Assembly: GCA_038373885.1 (NCBI GenBank)
Contig: JAWZYV010019433.1
Span: forward strand, 124,001 to 188,000
Reading direction: 5' to 3'
Source: Cheiracanthium punctorium
Lineage: Eukaryota; Arthropoda; Arachnida; Araneae; Cheiracanthiidae
DNA length: 64,000 nucleotides
Notes under the pieces: generated by a model
Database searches by the model: none
Told to the model about the DNA's origin: nothing
What the model saw: only the letters and a program-made list of their open reading frames with translations
Part shown: positions 1 to 10,375 of the stretch, one piece after another
Layout of the letters: each line of letters starts with the position of its first letter
Numbering within the stretch: position 1 is the first letter of the stretch
Made by a program: the position numbers and the translations under genes

Positions 1-715
1 AGTTTTGGAGTCACGGTTCATTTAAACCACTGACTAAATATTCTAATTTCTACCCCTGATATTCTCAGTACAAAAAACTTTAAGACTAGAAACAGTAATT
101 TTCCTGTAAAAGAAATATTTATTTCTTTTAACTATCGCGAGCGAAATTAATGAAAGGGGAAAAGTTCGGTACCTACAAAAGCGTTTTACAATTTGCAGAA
201 AGTCCCTTAAAATTGCGCAAAAAAGAATTCGCAATATCTGCGGAAATTATAGTAGAAAATTCATGAAAATTTATATTTAGGGTAATTTGAAGGTTTCCTT
301 TCGTTTAATAAAATCAAAAATAGAGTGCTGCCATTGAGAAAAACGAAGTTGATGGAGAATTAAATATGAAGAAGGCCCCTTATGTAAATCAAATTATTAG
401 TAAATTAAAGTATACGTTATTTGCAAACGAATGGTATATATAACTTTACTGTACGACGAACGGCGCCAAATAAAGAGCAAATAGGCCGGTTTTTTTTTTT
501 TTCCTGCAGCTGTACCTAGACCATAAATGGTATTTCAAATATGAAATATATAGTTGAATACAAACATATTAATCAAAAGTAAGATGAAAAACTGTTAGTA
601 CTCCTTGAATATACATCAGTTTAAGCAACATTTTGTATTATAATGTGAAGCCTTTTCCTCACATAAAAACTGACAAGAAAGCCTGAAAGTGAACCATTTA
701 CAATGCTTTATACGT
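1..715. other. AT-rich non-coding DNA
   Basis: No gene, transposon end or RNA gene was recognised. The only open frame is about 60 codons long and reads as low-complexity AT-rich sequence. A short poly(T) tract sits near 488-502. Confidence 0.5.

Positions 716-753
<38 letters not shown>
716..753. repeat. (CA)n-(TA)n microsatellite
   Basis: About ten CA units are followed directly by about nine TA units. This is a compound dinucleotide repeat of a type usual in animal genomes. Confidence 0.95.
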
Positions 754-1128
754 GATAAATTAAACTGTAATTATGTCTGTGCATTACTTGGAATTCAAAA
801 ATTTTGCGATTTCTATCTGTTTCAAGCACTTGGAAACCTAGCAAGACCGTAAAAAAAAAGTTTGTCTATCTGTCGCTTTGTTATTATGTCTGTAATGCTT
901 TTTTAGTTTGTGCATCACGTACAAAAGACTGAAGAGAATGGAATGAAATTTGGTTGACATGATAGGTGGTCACTCAACTTAAACTATAGGCGCCAAATTT
1001 TTAAAAGATTTTGAGATTTTGCGAAAATTGCCCCGAATTGCGTGCATTTTTCTTTGCGCATCACGTAATAATCACTAAACAGAATAAAATGAAATTTGGT
1101 GACATTATAGGTGACCATACTTATGTCG

Positions 1129-1174
1129 TGACATGACAACACAAGTTGAGAATTCAACTTGTGTTGTCATGTCA
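1129..1174. repeat. perfect 21-bp inverted repeat, 4-base loop
   Basis: Arms 1129-1149 and 1154-1174 are exact reverse complements around GAAT. It sits inside the second unit of the tandem array and is missing from the other units. Confidence 0.95.
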
Positions 1175-1187
1175 TGTTGCCAGTTAA

Positions 1188-1218
1188 GTTGAGTTGTGAT
1201 AGGTTGTCACAACTCAAC
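1188..1218. repeat. 12-bp inverted repeat
   Basis: GTTGAGTTGTGA at 1188-1199 is the exact reverse complement of 1207-1218. It adjoins the palindrome at 1129-1174 and reuses array sequence (the AACTCAACT motif), so local inverted duplication is likely. Confidence 0.85.
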
Positions 1219-2199
1219 TCAAACTACAAGCTTCGAGAAAGTTTTTTTTAAAATTAAATTTTGAGATTTTCCGAAAATCGTTTCAAAATACGTAAATTTT
1301 TCATCATCACGTAATAATGACTTAAGAGAGTGAAATGAAATTTGTTGACGTAATAATTAAAAATAGAACTTAAATTATAGACACCAACTTTTTACAAAAT
1401 TTTGATTCGATTTTAAGATTTTGCAAAAATTTATTCCTAATTCTTTGCACGCTTATTACGCAATAACGACTAAAGCGAATGAAATGAAATTTCGTGGCAT
1501 GATAGGTTGTCACTGAACTTAAACTGCAGCCGCCGATTTATTGGATATTTATATTAGGTTTTCAGATTTTGCGAAAATCGATTCAAAATGTGTGAATATT
1601 TGCTTGTCCATCACGTATAAACCACTGAAACAAATGAAATAAAATTTAGTATCATCATAGGTGGTCACTTAAACTATAGGCATTAAAGTACTTCAAAAAA
1701 TTTTTACAGGTTTCGAGATTTTGTGAAAATTGATTAAATGTTTGTTCCATTCCTGAAAAAAGTAGCAATAGAATAGAATAAAATTTGGAATTATGCTAGA
1801 TGTTAATTTAATTTATACCACAGATGCCAAAATTCTTTTAAATATTTCACAGATTTTGTGAAACCATGTAAATGTTTGTTCTCTCAAACGGCTTTAGAGA
1901 ATAGAATGAAATTTGGTCATATGATCGGCAAAGACTGAAACAATAAACGTCTGATTCTTTCAAAAATGTGAATTAATTTTAAAATTTTGCAAAAATTGCA
2001 TTTACCTGGAGGAGAAGGATGTGAGGGGATTTCACTCTAAGGAGCCTGGAGGTAATATATTAGTTGGCTATTGAAGTTAAACAAATTTCTTTGATTTTTT
2101 TAAACTATTTATTTGCTCTTTTAGATTTGGGGGAAATTGTGCAAAATTTTCTTGAGGCATACAATTAAAATATCTTCAATGAATCAAATAAAATTTCGT

Positions 2200-2867
2200 T
2201 ACAGGCGAGGAATGATGTCTTGACTTTAAAAGCTTATTCCACTAAAATAAAACGTTAATTTAGAAAATGAAATGTTTTTTTCTACTGACAATTTCACTTA
2301 GCACTAAGTTACTCTCTAACCTGTTATCTTTTAATAATACACAGAAGTTACAACTTTGCTTTCTACAGTTTTGCCAAAATACCAGTTACATTCTTTGTAC
2401 TATGCATACGAAAATTCAGGTTTTTGAAACTCTGCATTGCACCCTATCCCGTCAACGACGGGTACTTCAGTTAGTAATTCATAAAAGATTGATGTAATAA
2501 ATAACTTATTTGCATTTACTCAATTTTTATGAACATAAAAATTATTTTATATTGTTTAGAGACCCTCTTTCAATAAAAAACTTGATTAATATATTTTTTA
2601 CTTATATTTTTAAAATTCATTTTAGTCTGAAAATTGTTCAGCGAGTAATACCACGTTTGATACTATGGAACTGATTTGTTACTATGGAAAGCAGTCGATT
2701 ATGCCCTGGTATATTTAATGCCAAAGTTCCCGTTTAAATTGGCGCAATATAACTGCTTTAGTAGCATAAGCTCATTCAAAAGCTATTACAAGTACGATCA
2801 ATGAGTGCTAACATCCGTATATTATTTAAGTATTGTTTAATTCAGTACGGGCAAAACACACATAGTG
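2200..2867. other. AT-rich non-coding DNA
   Basis: No recognisable gene. A 76-codon open frame at 2267-2497 is Phe/Leu/Cys-rich and looks spurious. Confidence 0.4.
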
Positions 2868-3090
2868 GTAAAATGAAATAATTAAAACTTTGTAAAATAA
2901 CACACATAAAAGGTACTTATTAATCTGTATGCGCGTTTCGGGAGAAAACTTTTCCTCTTCAGCAGAAGATAGAAATCACAAGTAATGGTTTAAAATACTC
3001 AAAAAGAAACGTATTTAAAAGATGAAAAAATTAAAACTTTGTAAAATAACACACATAAAATGAACTTATTAGTCTGTAAGCACGTTTCGA

Positions 3091-3131
<41 letters not shown>

Positions 3132-3250
3132 TAATAAGCAGACGTCCGCACACAGTGTAGCAGAAAAATTGGGCTTCCCTCAAACACGCGTATGGAATGA
3201 TAAGTTCATTTTATGTGTGTTATTATTACAAAGTTCTAATTATTTCACAA
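2868..3250. mobile_element. Penelope-like terminal repeat cluster
   Basis: Three copies of one terminal sequence lie together: 2876-2985 and 3021-3091 as direct repeats, and 3185-3246 inverted. Each carries AAAACTTTGTAAAATAACAC followed by CACATAAAA and, on the minus strand, a GAAACG motif. In the first copy the minus strand reads CTGAAGA, a short hairpin, then CGAAACGCGC, which resembles a hammerhead ribozyme core. A 38-base poly(A) tract (3092-3129) interrupts the second copy. The same sequence bounds the Penelope-like relic at 53335-55140, which is the basis for the family call. No coding sequence remains here. Confidence 0.65.
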
Positions 3251-3325
3251 GTGATGGCCGCTGGAAGGGGAACTTTCCAACGATGCAAAGATTGGAAATG
3301 TCCGATCAATAGTTCAGAGGATGCA

Positions 3326-4127
3326 CAGGGTGTCTAATAAGTTTCTGAAAGTCAATTTCCTGAATTTTTCCAGACTTTTGGGAGCTTCCGGAAAAAATTT
3401 CTTGACCATGGATGCAGTTTACTTTGGGAAATCCCTCAACAGTATAACTACCTTTTTATATAGTAATTTTTTTTTACAACTAACTTGAAATAAATTTTCA
3501 ACTGTAATACAATTATTGACGTACTTAAGTTAGATAGAAAAAAACTTACTACGAGTTTCAAGTAAGATAACACAGTTAGTTCAGATTTCACTAATATTGG
3601 CCAATACTACTTGTGTTACAGGCAGAACTTATATGATATATCTAAATACTAAATGACAGTATTAAATGCAGAAGTCGAATTTCAAACATAGAGTTTCATC
3701 TTTTAGTCTACTACACTTCAAATCTGCAAGAATAAAGAGCAATACTAGTGAAAATTTCTATATTTTATAACTGGTCATAGACAGATAGGTTTTTGGCTCT
3801 TTTGTCACAAGAAACACATCACCACAGAATGTGAAACAGGTGTGAGCATCACATACCCCACAAACATTCTGAATTATTCATTCTATTTAAACATAAATCA
3901 TCTTTATCAGCATTTTTCACTCTCTGGGCTCTGAAGAGATTACGGCCCTGACTTTAACTAAAAAAAAGCTGGCAAGAAATGTTTAGATGAAGGAAAATTT
4001 ATAATTTCGGAGAATTTTCCTGATACATTTTGTAATTTCCAGGGTTTTTCCAGACTTTCCTGATCTATTTTCCATTTTCCTGGCATTTTTCAGACTTTCC
4101 CGATTTTCCTGACTGGTAGACACCCTG
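3326..4127. mobile_element. MITE with CAGGGTGTC ends
   Basis: The left end CAGGGTGTCTAATAAG pairs with the right end CTGGTAGACACCCTG. Both ends continue into repeated TTTCCTGAxTTTTCCAGACTTT sequence: several copies of a 'CAGACTTTCC' module lie at 3370 and 4050-4110. The 802-bp interior has no transposase I can recognise. No clean target duplication was found, so the superfamily stays open. Confidence 0.65.
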
Positions 4128-4529
4128 AATACAAGTTGATATGAGAGAAGATACACGATTTTTGAAACAAAACAAAAAAAAAAATAAAGAAAAAGTTTAA
4201 GAGCATCGGAAAAGAGAGACGGCAGTTAATGGGTGTCATCAGAGTGATGCGTGAATGCTCCAGCTCGATCGAACGATCGGGAGTGGGTTTAAATTTGAAA
4301 ACAGATTTTGAAACGGAACGGAACTATACAGTAATAGAACAAGCTAATAAAAAACAAAGCTTTGGGGCAAAAAAAAAAAATGAAAAAAATGTATAGACAA
4401 TTTAATTTCTAGGAAAACAGTGCTTGCTTTCTGTCACTATCTAAATAGTTAATTATTCGGAAAAACAAGTGCTTGACACGGTTCGATGATATTCAGATGC
4501 AGATTTCGAACATAATGTAGCTGGACCGT

Positions 4530-4832
4530 TTGGTTGACTTCGATTGCGATACCCCTGTTCTTATGAAGCATTCCCCGACTAACCAAGTGGATCTAATCCG
4601 TGCTAAAAAAGCCCAACTGACAGCCGCAAACGACTTACAAGATCCTGCTATCAATACCTTTTGTCTGAAAGAAAGAATAAAAGGTTGTCCTCAAGATAGC
4701 GTGGTTCAGACATTTTCATTGATTCAATTATTAAAAAAAATAATAATAAAAATAGAAGAAAAACTAGGGAATTACGTAGGCATATCTTTGATTTTATGTT
4801 TTTATCGCTATTCTATTTTGGAGGGTGTTTAG
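4530..4832 (+). other. unassigned open frame, 100 codons
   Basis: This frame opens at a TTG, not an ATG, and includes a mixed, hydrophilic stretch over its first 65 codons before becoming Lys/Ile-rich low complexity. It resembles no family I know. It could be a relic exon or a transposon piece, but chance is equally possible. No splice signals convincingly frame it. Confidence 0.12.
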
Positions 4833-5407
4833 TTAAAGTCAGGGCCGTTTTTAACTTCCTCAGCGCCCCAGGATCTTCATATTGTTACCTTAAACCCCCC
4901 CCCCCCCCCTCCACCCGCGTTTTTCCTGATCTTCGGAATTTTTTTCCATTACTCACCAACCATGGCTTCGGCTTGTGCCGAATTTGCAGCCGGCAGGAAA
5001 AGGTAGTGGCATGGTTTGGCCAACTGTTGTTCATCTCTTAACTTACGGCATCTCGGACCACCCACCCTCCCTAATGTAAATTAGTACAAGTGAATTATGA
5101 AATCGTTTGAAATTACGATATAGAGTATACATTATTTTATGAACTATTTTCAACTTGTTAATTATCATTTTTTTTTCTTCAAATTTTTAAGCTCTAGGCA
5201 CTTGCCTAGCTTGCCTAAACGGAAAAGGTGCCCTGGTTAAAGTATTAGTTTGACTTTGCTGTTCAGCAAATATTAATTTTCGTACGGAGTTAACATTCCA
5301 AATTAAAATTAAAAGATTGTTATAGGCTACAGAAGTACAAGTAAGGTGCCAAAGAGAAAATAAGCGAAAACTGTACGGAAAAGTACGGAGCACATTTTTG
5401 TAAAACT

Positions 5408-5974
5408 GAAGGGTTTTCCAATAGGGATGATACAATTTTGTATGGTTAGAATGGCGACACTGCGTATTCTTTTTTGACATTTCTGGTGTCATTTGTGTTT
5501 AGTATGCTATGCCATTTAACCATGGAAAGATACACGCTTGAACAAAGTTTCGAAATTATTAAATTGTTTAATCAAAATCTGTATTCATATCTGAATGCTG
5601 AGAGAAATTTGAGAAGAATTCATGGACGTCATTATTCAGTTCTTGTGACTTAACACCTTGTGATTTCTTTCTTCGGGGATATTAAGTCACAAGTTTATGC
5701 TGATAATCCAATAAGAATTGAGAAATTAAAAATCAACATTGAACGTGTTATTTGTGAAATAACACCCAATTTATGTGAAAGAGTGATGGAAAATTGGGTT
5801 GACAGAATGCGGTATGTACAGAGAAGTTGTGTTGCTCACAGGAAGATATTATTTTATTATACTTAATGGCATAATGTAAGCTTTCAAATAAAATAAAAAA
5901 AAATTCTCTCACTGAATAATTTATGCGTTTTTTTTTAATTTTAAATTGTATCAATCTTAATGGAAAACCCTTTC
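5408..5974 (+). mobile_element. internally deleted Tc1/mariner element
   Basis: Inverted ends of about 30 bp (5408-5437, GAAGGGTTTTCCAATAGGGA, against 5943-5974) bound a 567-bp unit. The interior joins the first ~40 codons of a transposase to its last ~85 codons. The whole central region, including the first two catalytic acidic residues, is deleted. The flanking TA is not clear. It lies directly beside the pogo-type element starting at 5982. Confidence 0.8.
5521..5866 (+). pseudogene. mariner-type transposase, N- and C-terminal remnant
   Basis: An ATG at 5521 opens about 40 codons beginning MERYTLEQSFEIIKLF, the N-terminal helix-turn-helix start style of IS630/Tc1/mariner transposases. A stop follows. 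Next comes a segment reading LTPCDFFLRGY, carrying the third catalytic Asp region. A frame change near 5683 leads into IKSQVYADNP and the family's C-terminal tail, ending at the stop before 5867. A full transposase has about 340 residues; some 200 are missing. The protein cannot be active. Family assignment rests on these motifs. Confidence 0.75.
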
Positions 5975-6238
5975 CTATTAACAGTAGACTCTTGACTTAC
6001 GCGAGAGATGCGTTGCAAGTAAACTCGCGTAAAATTTCGCGTTGTGAGACAGGGTACATAAAACGTCTTTTTGAAACACATACCACAGTTATTTTAGACT
6101 CCTATAAACACCCCCTCCCCCTCAAACAGTTTTAAACAATTCCCTAACTATATATTACTATTTACCATTTTTTTCCTATTCTTACAATGTTTTAAAACAA
6201 CGCGTTTAAAAAGCTTCGTTCCAAATACATTCCCGCTT

Positions 6239-6263
6239 ATTTTATTTTATTTTATTTTATTTT
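6239..6263. repeat. (TTTTA)n microsatellite
   Basis: Five TTTTA units in tandem, followed by T-rich sequence. Confidence 0.9.
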
Positions 6264-6407
6264 TTAATTTATTTTTTTCGCTTCTAACTAAGTTTACTTT
6301 CAGAGCCCGTTTACATTGTGTCTTTCGGAGTTTTTTCCTTCATTTCTTATTACTGTTTGCAAAAATCAATGTTTAGGGCTGAAAACGATTGTATTGGCCA
6401 GTGAAAT

Positions 6408-6600
6408 GCTAACAGTGGATGAAATCCGTGAGGTTACTGAAAATTAAGAAATGAGTGAAACTGAAGTAAGAGGTTGTGGAAATTCTTAGTTTACCGGTGC
6501 TGTAATAGGACTAGAAACTTTTCGTCGTTTTATTAAAAGCGTTGAACATATGAATGAAAAATTTCTCAAAAACGAAAGACCAATAAATGATTGCCGATAA
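6408..6600 (+). pseudogene. pogo/Tigger transposase C-terminus
   Basis: A single reading frame with two internal stops (after TVDEIREVTEN and after VRGCGNS) runs to a TAA at 6598-6600. It contains ALETFRR-like text (GLETFRRFIKSVEHMNEKFL) and ends with a short basic tail. An acidic stretch followed by an 'L-E-T-x-R-x-F-I' helix is typical of the extreme C-terminus of pogo/Tigger/CENP-B-like DDE transposases. The upstream DDE domain was not found. Frame continuity makes chance unlikely; the stops make it a pseudogene. Confidence 0.6.
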
Positions 6601-6842
6601 AGAACAGAAAACTAAACGGATGTTTTTTATTTTTTTTTTTTCCCCCTGTAAAATCGATTCCAATAATGCTTAAAGAGAATATTTTTATAAGATTTAAGAG
6701 TTAATATAGAACAGTTAACAATATTGTTTTACTTTATTGACTAATACTTAAATGTGTGCAAAACAATTTATATAAGTAATTATAAACTTTATATTATTTA
6801 CATAATTATATTATGTATTATTTATTAATTATTTATTATATA

Positions 6843-7874
6843 CAGGGTGGTCAAAAAGAAAGTTTCCCGACATAATGAGAATGATCTCTAGCGGCCGTTC
6901 TATTCAACCTATCGACATGAATTTTTAGTAATAGCTTTTTGAAGGTATGCGCTCGAGATCCTGTGAGCGGCAAGTTAATAGCGCTAACGGTTACAGTTAA
7001 AGTGAGTAGAAACTCGAGATTTTCCATTGGCAACACCCAGTTTTTTTGGTCTCAAAGTGTTCAGCGCACTCCAAAACCCCCCAAAAGCCGTAATCGCCGC
7101 GCCGAGCGTGAGCTGTGAAAGCCGGGCATCAATCGCTGAGACCGTAGGAAGGATCAAAACTGTTTCTCATTTGGCATTTTCCACATGTGTGCCATCGCAT
7201 GCAATGACACATTGCATTCGGAAGACAGTGGACAGTGCAGCCGAATGCAGCATTCCTCGCGGAATGTTTGTAATCTCTCGTCTGATTGAATTTTTCAATT
7301 CGGGCAAATTTCGAGGATTGCACGTGTAAACTCTGGATTTCGAATAACCCCAGAACCAGAAACCCATGGGGGTAAGGTCGGGTGATTGCGGAGGCCACGC
7401 AAATGAGAAATGGTGGGAAGTAACGCGATCACCGAAATGTTGAGTGGGACACGGACGGACATCGCGATATGCGGAGGTGCGCCGTCTTGCATGAAAGCGA
7501 CTTCGTTTAAGAGATTCCGCTGCCGCCATTATCGCTTGCTCTCTCTCCCTTTTGCGACGCTGCTCCCGAGGCTGTTTCGGGAGCTCATTACGGCTCCGTC
7601 TTTTCGGGTCAGAATTTCCATTTCAAAGTGTTTTTAGGGATTTTGGAGTGAGCTGAACACATTTGAGAACCAAACAAAACTGGGTGTTGGCAACGGAAAA
7701 TCTCGAGTTTCTACTCACTTTTAACTGTAACCGTTAGCGCTATTAACTTGTCGCTCACAGGATCTCGAGCGCAAACATTCAAAAAGCTATATCTGAAAAT
7801 TCATGTCGATAGATTGAATAGAACGGCCGCTAGAGGTCATTATGTCGGGAAACTTTCTTTTTGACCCCACCCTG
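6843..7874 (-). mobile_element. mariner relic A with ~200-bp inverted repeats
   Basis: The element starts CAGGGTGGTCAAAAAGAAAG and ends with the reverse complement CACCCTG. TA flanks both sides (6841-6842 and 7875-7876), the target site of Tc1/mariner elements. Left and right arms (about 6843-7060 and 7655-7874) match as inverted repeats over some 200 bp. The 1032-bp body carries only the C-terminal part of a transposase on the minus strand, so it is non-autonomous. It sits inside the pogo-type element 5982-8057 and is therefore younger. Confidence 0.9.
7167..7529 (-). pseudogene. Tc1/mariner transposase, C-terminal part
   Basis: On the minus strand one frame reads MQDGAPPHIAMSVRVPLN (second catalytic Asp region, inside 7295-7492). 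A second frame reads FAWPPQSPDLTPMGFWFWGY (third catalytic Asp region) and runs on to the usual tail with VIACDGTHVENAK. A frameshift separates the two. The N-terminal DNA-binding domains and first catalytic Asp are absent. Bounded by matched inverted repeats, this is a deletion derivative, not a working gene. Confidence 0.85.
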
Positions 7875-8149
7875 TATATTAATTATATAATTAAATTATT
7901 TATATAATACTTTAATAATGTCAAAAGATATTTCTTCAATATTTATATTGGAATTTATTTGTTTTTCAAAAAATTAGTCTCGTGTTTAAGAAATTTTCCG
8001 GGTTAAGAAGGTTTTGCTCTTCACCCCCTTGGAAAACTTCTTAAGCAGGTTTTATTGTATATATATAAATGGTTGTCATAAAAACAATTCTACGATTTAT
8101 GGCTTTCCGTTCAACCGATAGAGATGATATTTCAGATATATAGTTTATT

Positions 8150-8385
8150 CAGGAAATGGAAATGTGGATTACGGCCAATTATCTACGCTAGAGATCCAGG
8201 ATGGGGGTGGGATTGCCCTCCACTGGAGGACTTCCTAATGGATCCCTACCCGCATTTACGCTAAGTTTCGGAGAAAACTACGGAAAACTCCGAACGATTA
8301 GGTCAGCGGACGCGACCTCGTTTCGAAGCAGGCAGCTTCCGTCTCCCATTTCAAAGCGCTGCGCTATGCCACTCACTGGTGGGGC
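8150..8385 (-). mobile_element. tRNA-derived SINE, family B
   Basis: On the minus strand a tRNA-like head carries an A-box-like TGGCATAGCGCAG and a B-box-like CTGCTTCGAAACGAGG. A body with GTTTTCTCCGAAAC follows, then GAAGTCCTCCAGTGGAGGGC, and a tail ATAATTGGCCGTAATCCACA. The tail recurs at 15800-15932 and the body at 10376-10600. No protein is encoded; mobilisation would depend on a LINE elsewhere. Confidence 0.7.
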
Positions 8386-8396
8386 GATAGTTATTC

Positions 8397-8520
8397 GGAG
8401 GTATGCGCTTGAGAATGAGATTGTTTAAACCGGTTAACAGTAACAGTGAAAAAGATTCGAAAATTTCCAATGGCAACACCCACTTTTTTCATGTGAAAGT
8501 TGATCCGCGCATTGGAAAAC
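8397..8520 (+). mobile_element. truncated end of mariner family A
   Basis: The stretch GAGGTATGCGCTTGAGAATG through CAATGGCAACACCCACTTTT matches the inner part of the inverted repeat of the element at 6843-7874 (positions about 6940-7080), with substitutions. The outer terminus and the rest of the element are missing. Confidence 0.65.
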
Positions 8521-8792
8521 CACAAATCGCGTTGGAACGATACACGTTATGACAAAAATTGAAAGCGTAAAACATTTGAAAAGAACAGCATTGTATCGAA
8601 CCAGTGACAGCCCAAGAGAGCAAAGGAAAATTATTTTTATTGGAATTGAAATTTTTCAAGTGCCCTGCTTTTAATTTAGCTTTTCTACTGTCTATTTGAG
8701 TGAATAATACGAATTGGGTCGATGCACTTTCTCCCTCTGTTGACTACTAAACAAGATATTAATCTTGTTTCGTAGAAATTTCGGCATGCGAG

Positions 8793-8969
8793 CAGAGCCT
8801 GATTATGACCAATTGGGGCCCCGGGCATTGATGAATTTGGGAGCCCCCGTCTATGAAATTTGTTTTATTTTTCATAAAATTTTGATATGAAAAATATATT
8901 TCAGAACAATACTTGAAATTTGGGGCCCTGAGCAAAGTCCCGATTTGCCCATGCGATAATAAGGCTCTG
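8793..8969. mobile_element. hAT-like MITE
   Basis: Ends CAGAGCCTGATTATGACC and ATCGCxTATTATCGC-type sequence finishing AAGGCTCTG form short inverted termini, with GGGGCCCCG / GGGGCCCTG subterminal matches. The flanking octamers CATGCGAG and CATTCCAG agree at 6 of 8 bases, as for an aged hAT 8-bp target duplication. 177 bp, no coding capacity. Confidence 0.65.
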
Positions 8970-8999
8970 CATTCCAGTTCTATTATTCAAATCACATTA

Positions 9000-9420
9000 A
9001 AAAATGTTCTTTTAAATTCTCAGTCTCAGTCCTTTCGGTTGGAATAAACTTCTAGACATCTCCATTGAAAAACAATCCATACGAACAAAAAAAAAAGTAT
9101 TAAAGGTTGCCTTATTTTAGTAGTAATTAGGACAATAATCTCAAGGGACCGAAAAAACCGTCTGCTGCTTTCCTTAGAACATCTCAAAACGATTCCTGGG
9201 AGTTAGCGAGCAGGCGACAGGACTCCCTAGTTTCTTGAAATTCTATTTTGTATAATAAAAGTCCAGTCATTCCCCACTTCCCCAGTCTAATGAAACATTT
9301 CAATCTTCAATCTTTTTTTTTTTTTTTTTTTTTTGCTGATCGCATGAGCTTGTCGAACTTGTCTCATCTCAATTAGCTGGTGAAAGTTTTTTTCGAGCTG
9401 CGTAAACAGAGGTCACGAAT
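9000..9420. other. non-coding, poly(T) tract
   Basis: No gene recognised. A 24-base poly(T) lies at about 9309-9333. The sequence becomes richer in CpG towards 9400. Confidence 0.4.
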
Positions 9421-9487
9421 CTTTTTCTTACAGTAAACACAAAACCCGCCGCACGCAACCTTAGAGAGAATCTAGCGGAAAAATCAG

Positions 9488-9498
9488 GCATATAAAGG
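9488..9498 (+). promoter_or_regulatory. possible TATA box
   Basis: CATATAAAGGC lies at the edge of the CpG-rich region and fits a TATA-box consensus. No transcript start can be shown. Confidence 0.2.
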
Positions 9499-9820
9499 CT
9501 GCCTTAATTATGATTAAATTAACACATTAAAGTGCCCATAAGCGCGTGCGTGAAGAACGACGCAGGCAACTAAACGAATCAAAACAAAGACGCGGAAAAA
9601 AGAAAAAGAATACCTGTTGTTTTGCTGGTCGCCGAGGAGCGCCCGAGGGGGACAGAATTGAAATCGATTTTCATAAACTTCAGTTTCCGGTGTTATATTC
9701 TCCATCACATCAATAAAATAAATAATTTCTTCTCATCACCCCTTGGAAAAAAATAAATAAACAATGCACCGACTCTAAAACTTACGGTTTGTTGTCATAC
9801 CCGTACGTCTTCCGAAAAGC

Positions 9821-9867
9821 GGACCAATAGAAAAGCCGTAAATTCACACGTGACGTCACCGCACGTG
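9821..9867 (+). promoter_or_regulatory. CCAAT / E-box / CRE cluster
   Basis: GGACCAATAG (9821-9830) is followed by CACGTG (9847-9852), the full CRE palindrome TGACGTCA (9851-9858, overlapping the E-box) and a second CACGTG (9862-9867). The next 200 bases are unusually CpG-rich for this window (GCGCGC, TCGGCGG, GGCGCC, ACGCG). Such clusters are bound by NF-Y, bHLH-Zip and CREB/ATF proteins. A good donor-like GTGAGTAC follows at 10178 after an ATG at 10085, so a first exon is possible. This is the best host-promoter candidate here, but unproven. Confidence 0.4.
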
Positions 9868-10375
9868 GGAGAGAATAAGTTGACTAGAGAGGAAAAAGGC
9901 GCGCAAGAGAGAATTGTTTGGATTATCGGCGGAACGGCAGGTTTTCGGGACCTAGGCGCCAAAGCTTGGGTTTTGGATTGGACAGGCCGTGTGGCTTTGT
10001 TTGTTTGTGTGTTGTGTTGTTTACGCGAGGAATCGTGGCATGAGGCATGAGAGAAGGACTGTCCCACCCCCACTCTAAGGATTTATGCTCCCATTTGTGA
10101 TTTCAGCGATTTTTAATGACAAACGGAATTATGATGAAATGGAGAGTGAGGAGAGAAGGGAGATGCAATTCTGTGGAGTGAGTACTTCCTTTTTATACAC
10201 AGTACTCGTTGCTGTTCTATGTATAAGTCATACTGTGTTTATATGTGAGCTTCAATTGTTGTTTACGAACACTTACAGGAAAGTGCGCTATTTTTAAATC
10301 CACGATGAAAATGATCGGCTTCTAATGCTCGTTTATATACAGGACCGGGACCGGCACAGTTAGTGTTTATTGTTT

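Larger units (their letters stand above)
860..2200. repeat. degenerate tandem array, unit about 130-155 bp
   Basis: A unit containing GAATGAAATTTGG, then a run like GATAGGTGGTCACT, then AACTTAAACTATAGGCGCC, then TTTTGAGATTTTGCGAAAAT recurs. Anchor positions are near 939, 1081, 1329, 1478, 1633, 1769, 1899 and 2178. Most spacings are 130-155 bases. The 1081-1329 interval is about 100 bases longer because palindromic sequence lies inside it, and the last interval is about double. Copies diverge strongly and there is no ORF. This looks like an old minisatellite or satellite-like block. Confidence 0.8.
5982..8057 (+). mobile_element. pogo/Tigger-like element, interrupted
   Basis: The left end CAGTAGACTCTTGACTTACG and the right end (minus strand CAATAAAACCTGCTTAAG) both have the CAGTAGAxCTxGxxTTA style of pogo/Tigger termini. 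The C-terminal transposase remnant at 6408-6600 lies between them on the plus strand, and a mariner (6843-7874) is inserted in the 3' part. Pairing of the two ends is an inference from style and the internal remnant, because the inverted repeats are short and diverged. Confidence 0.55.
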
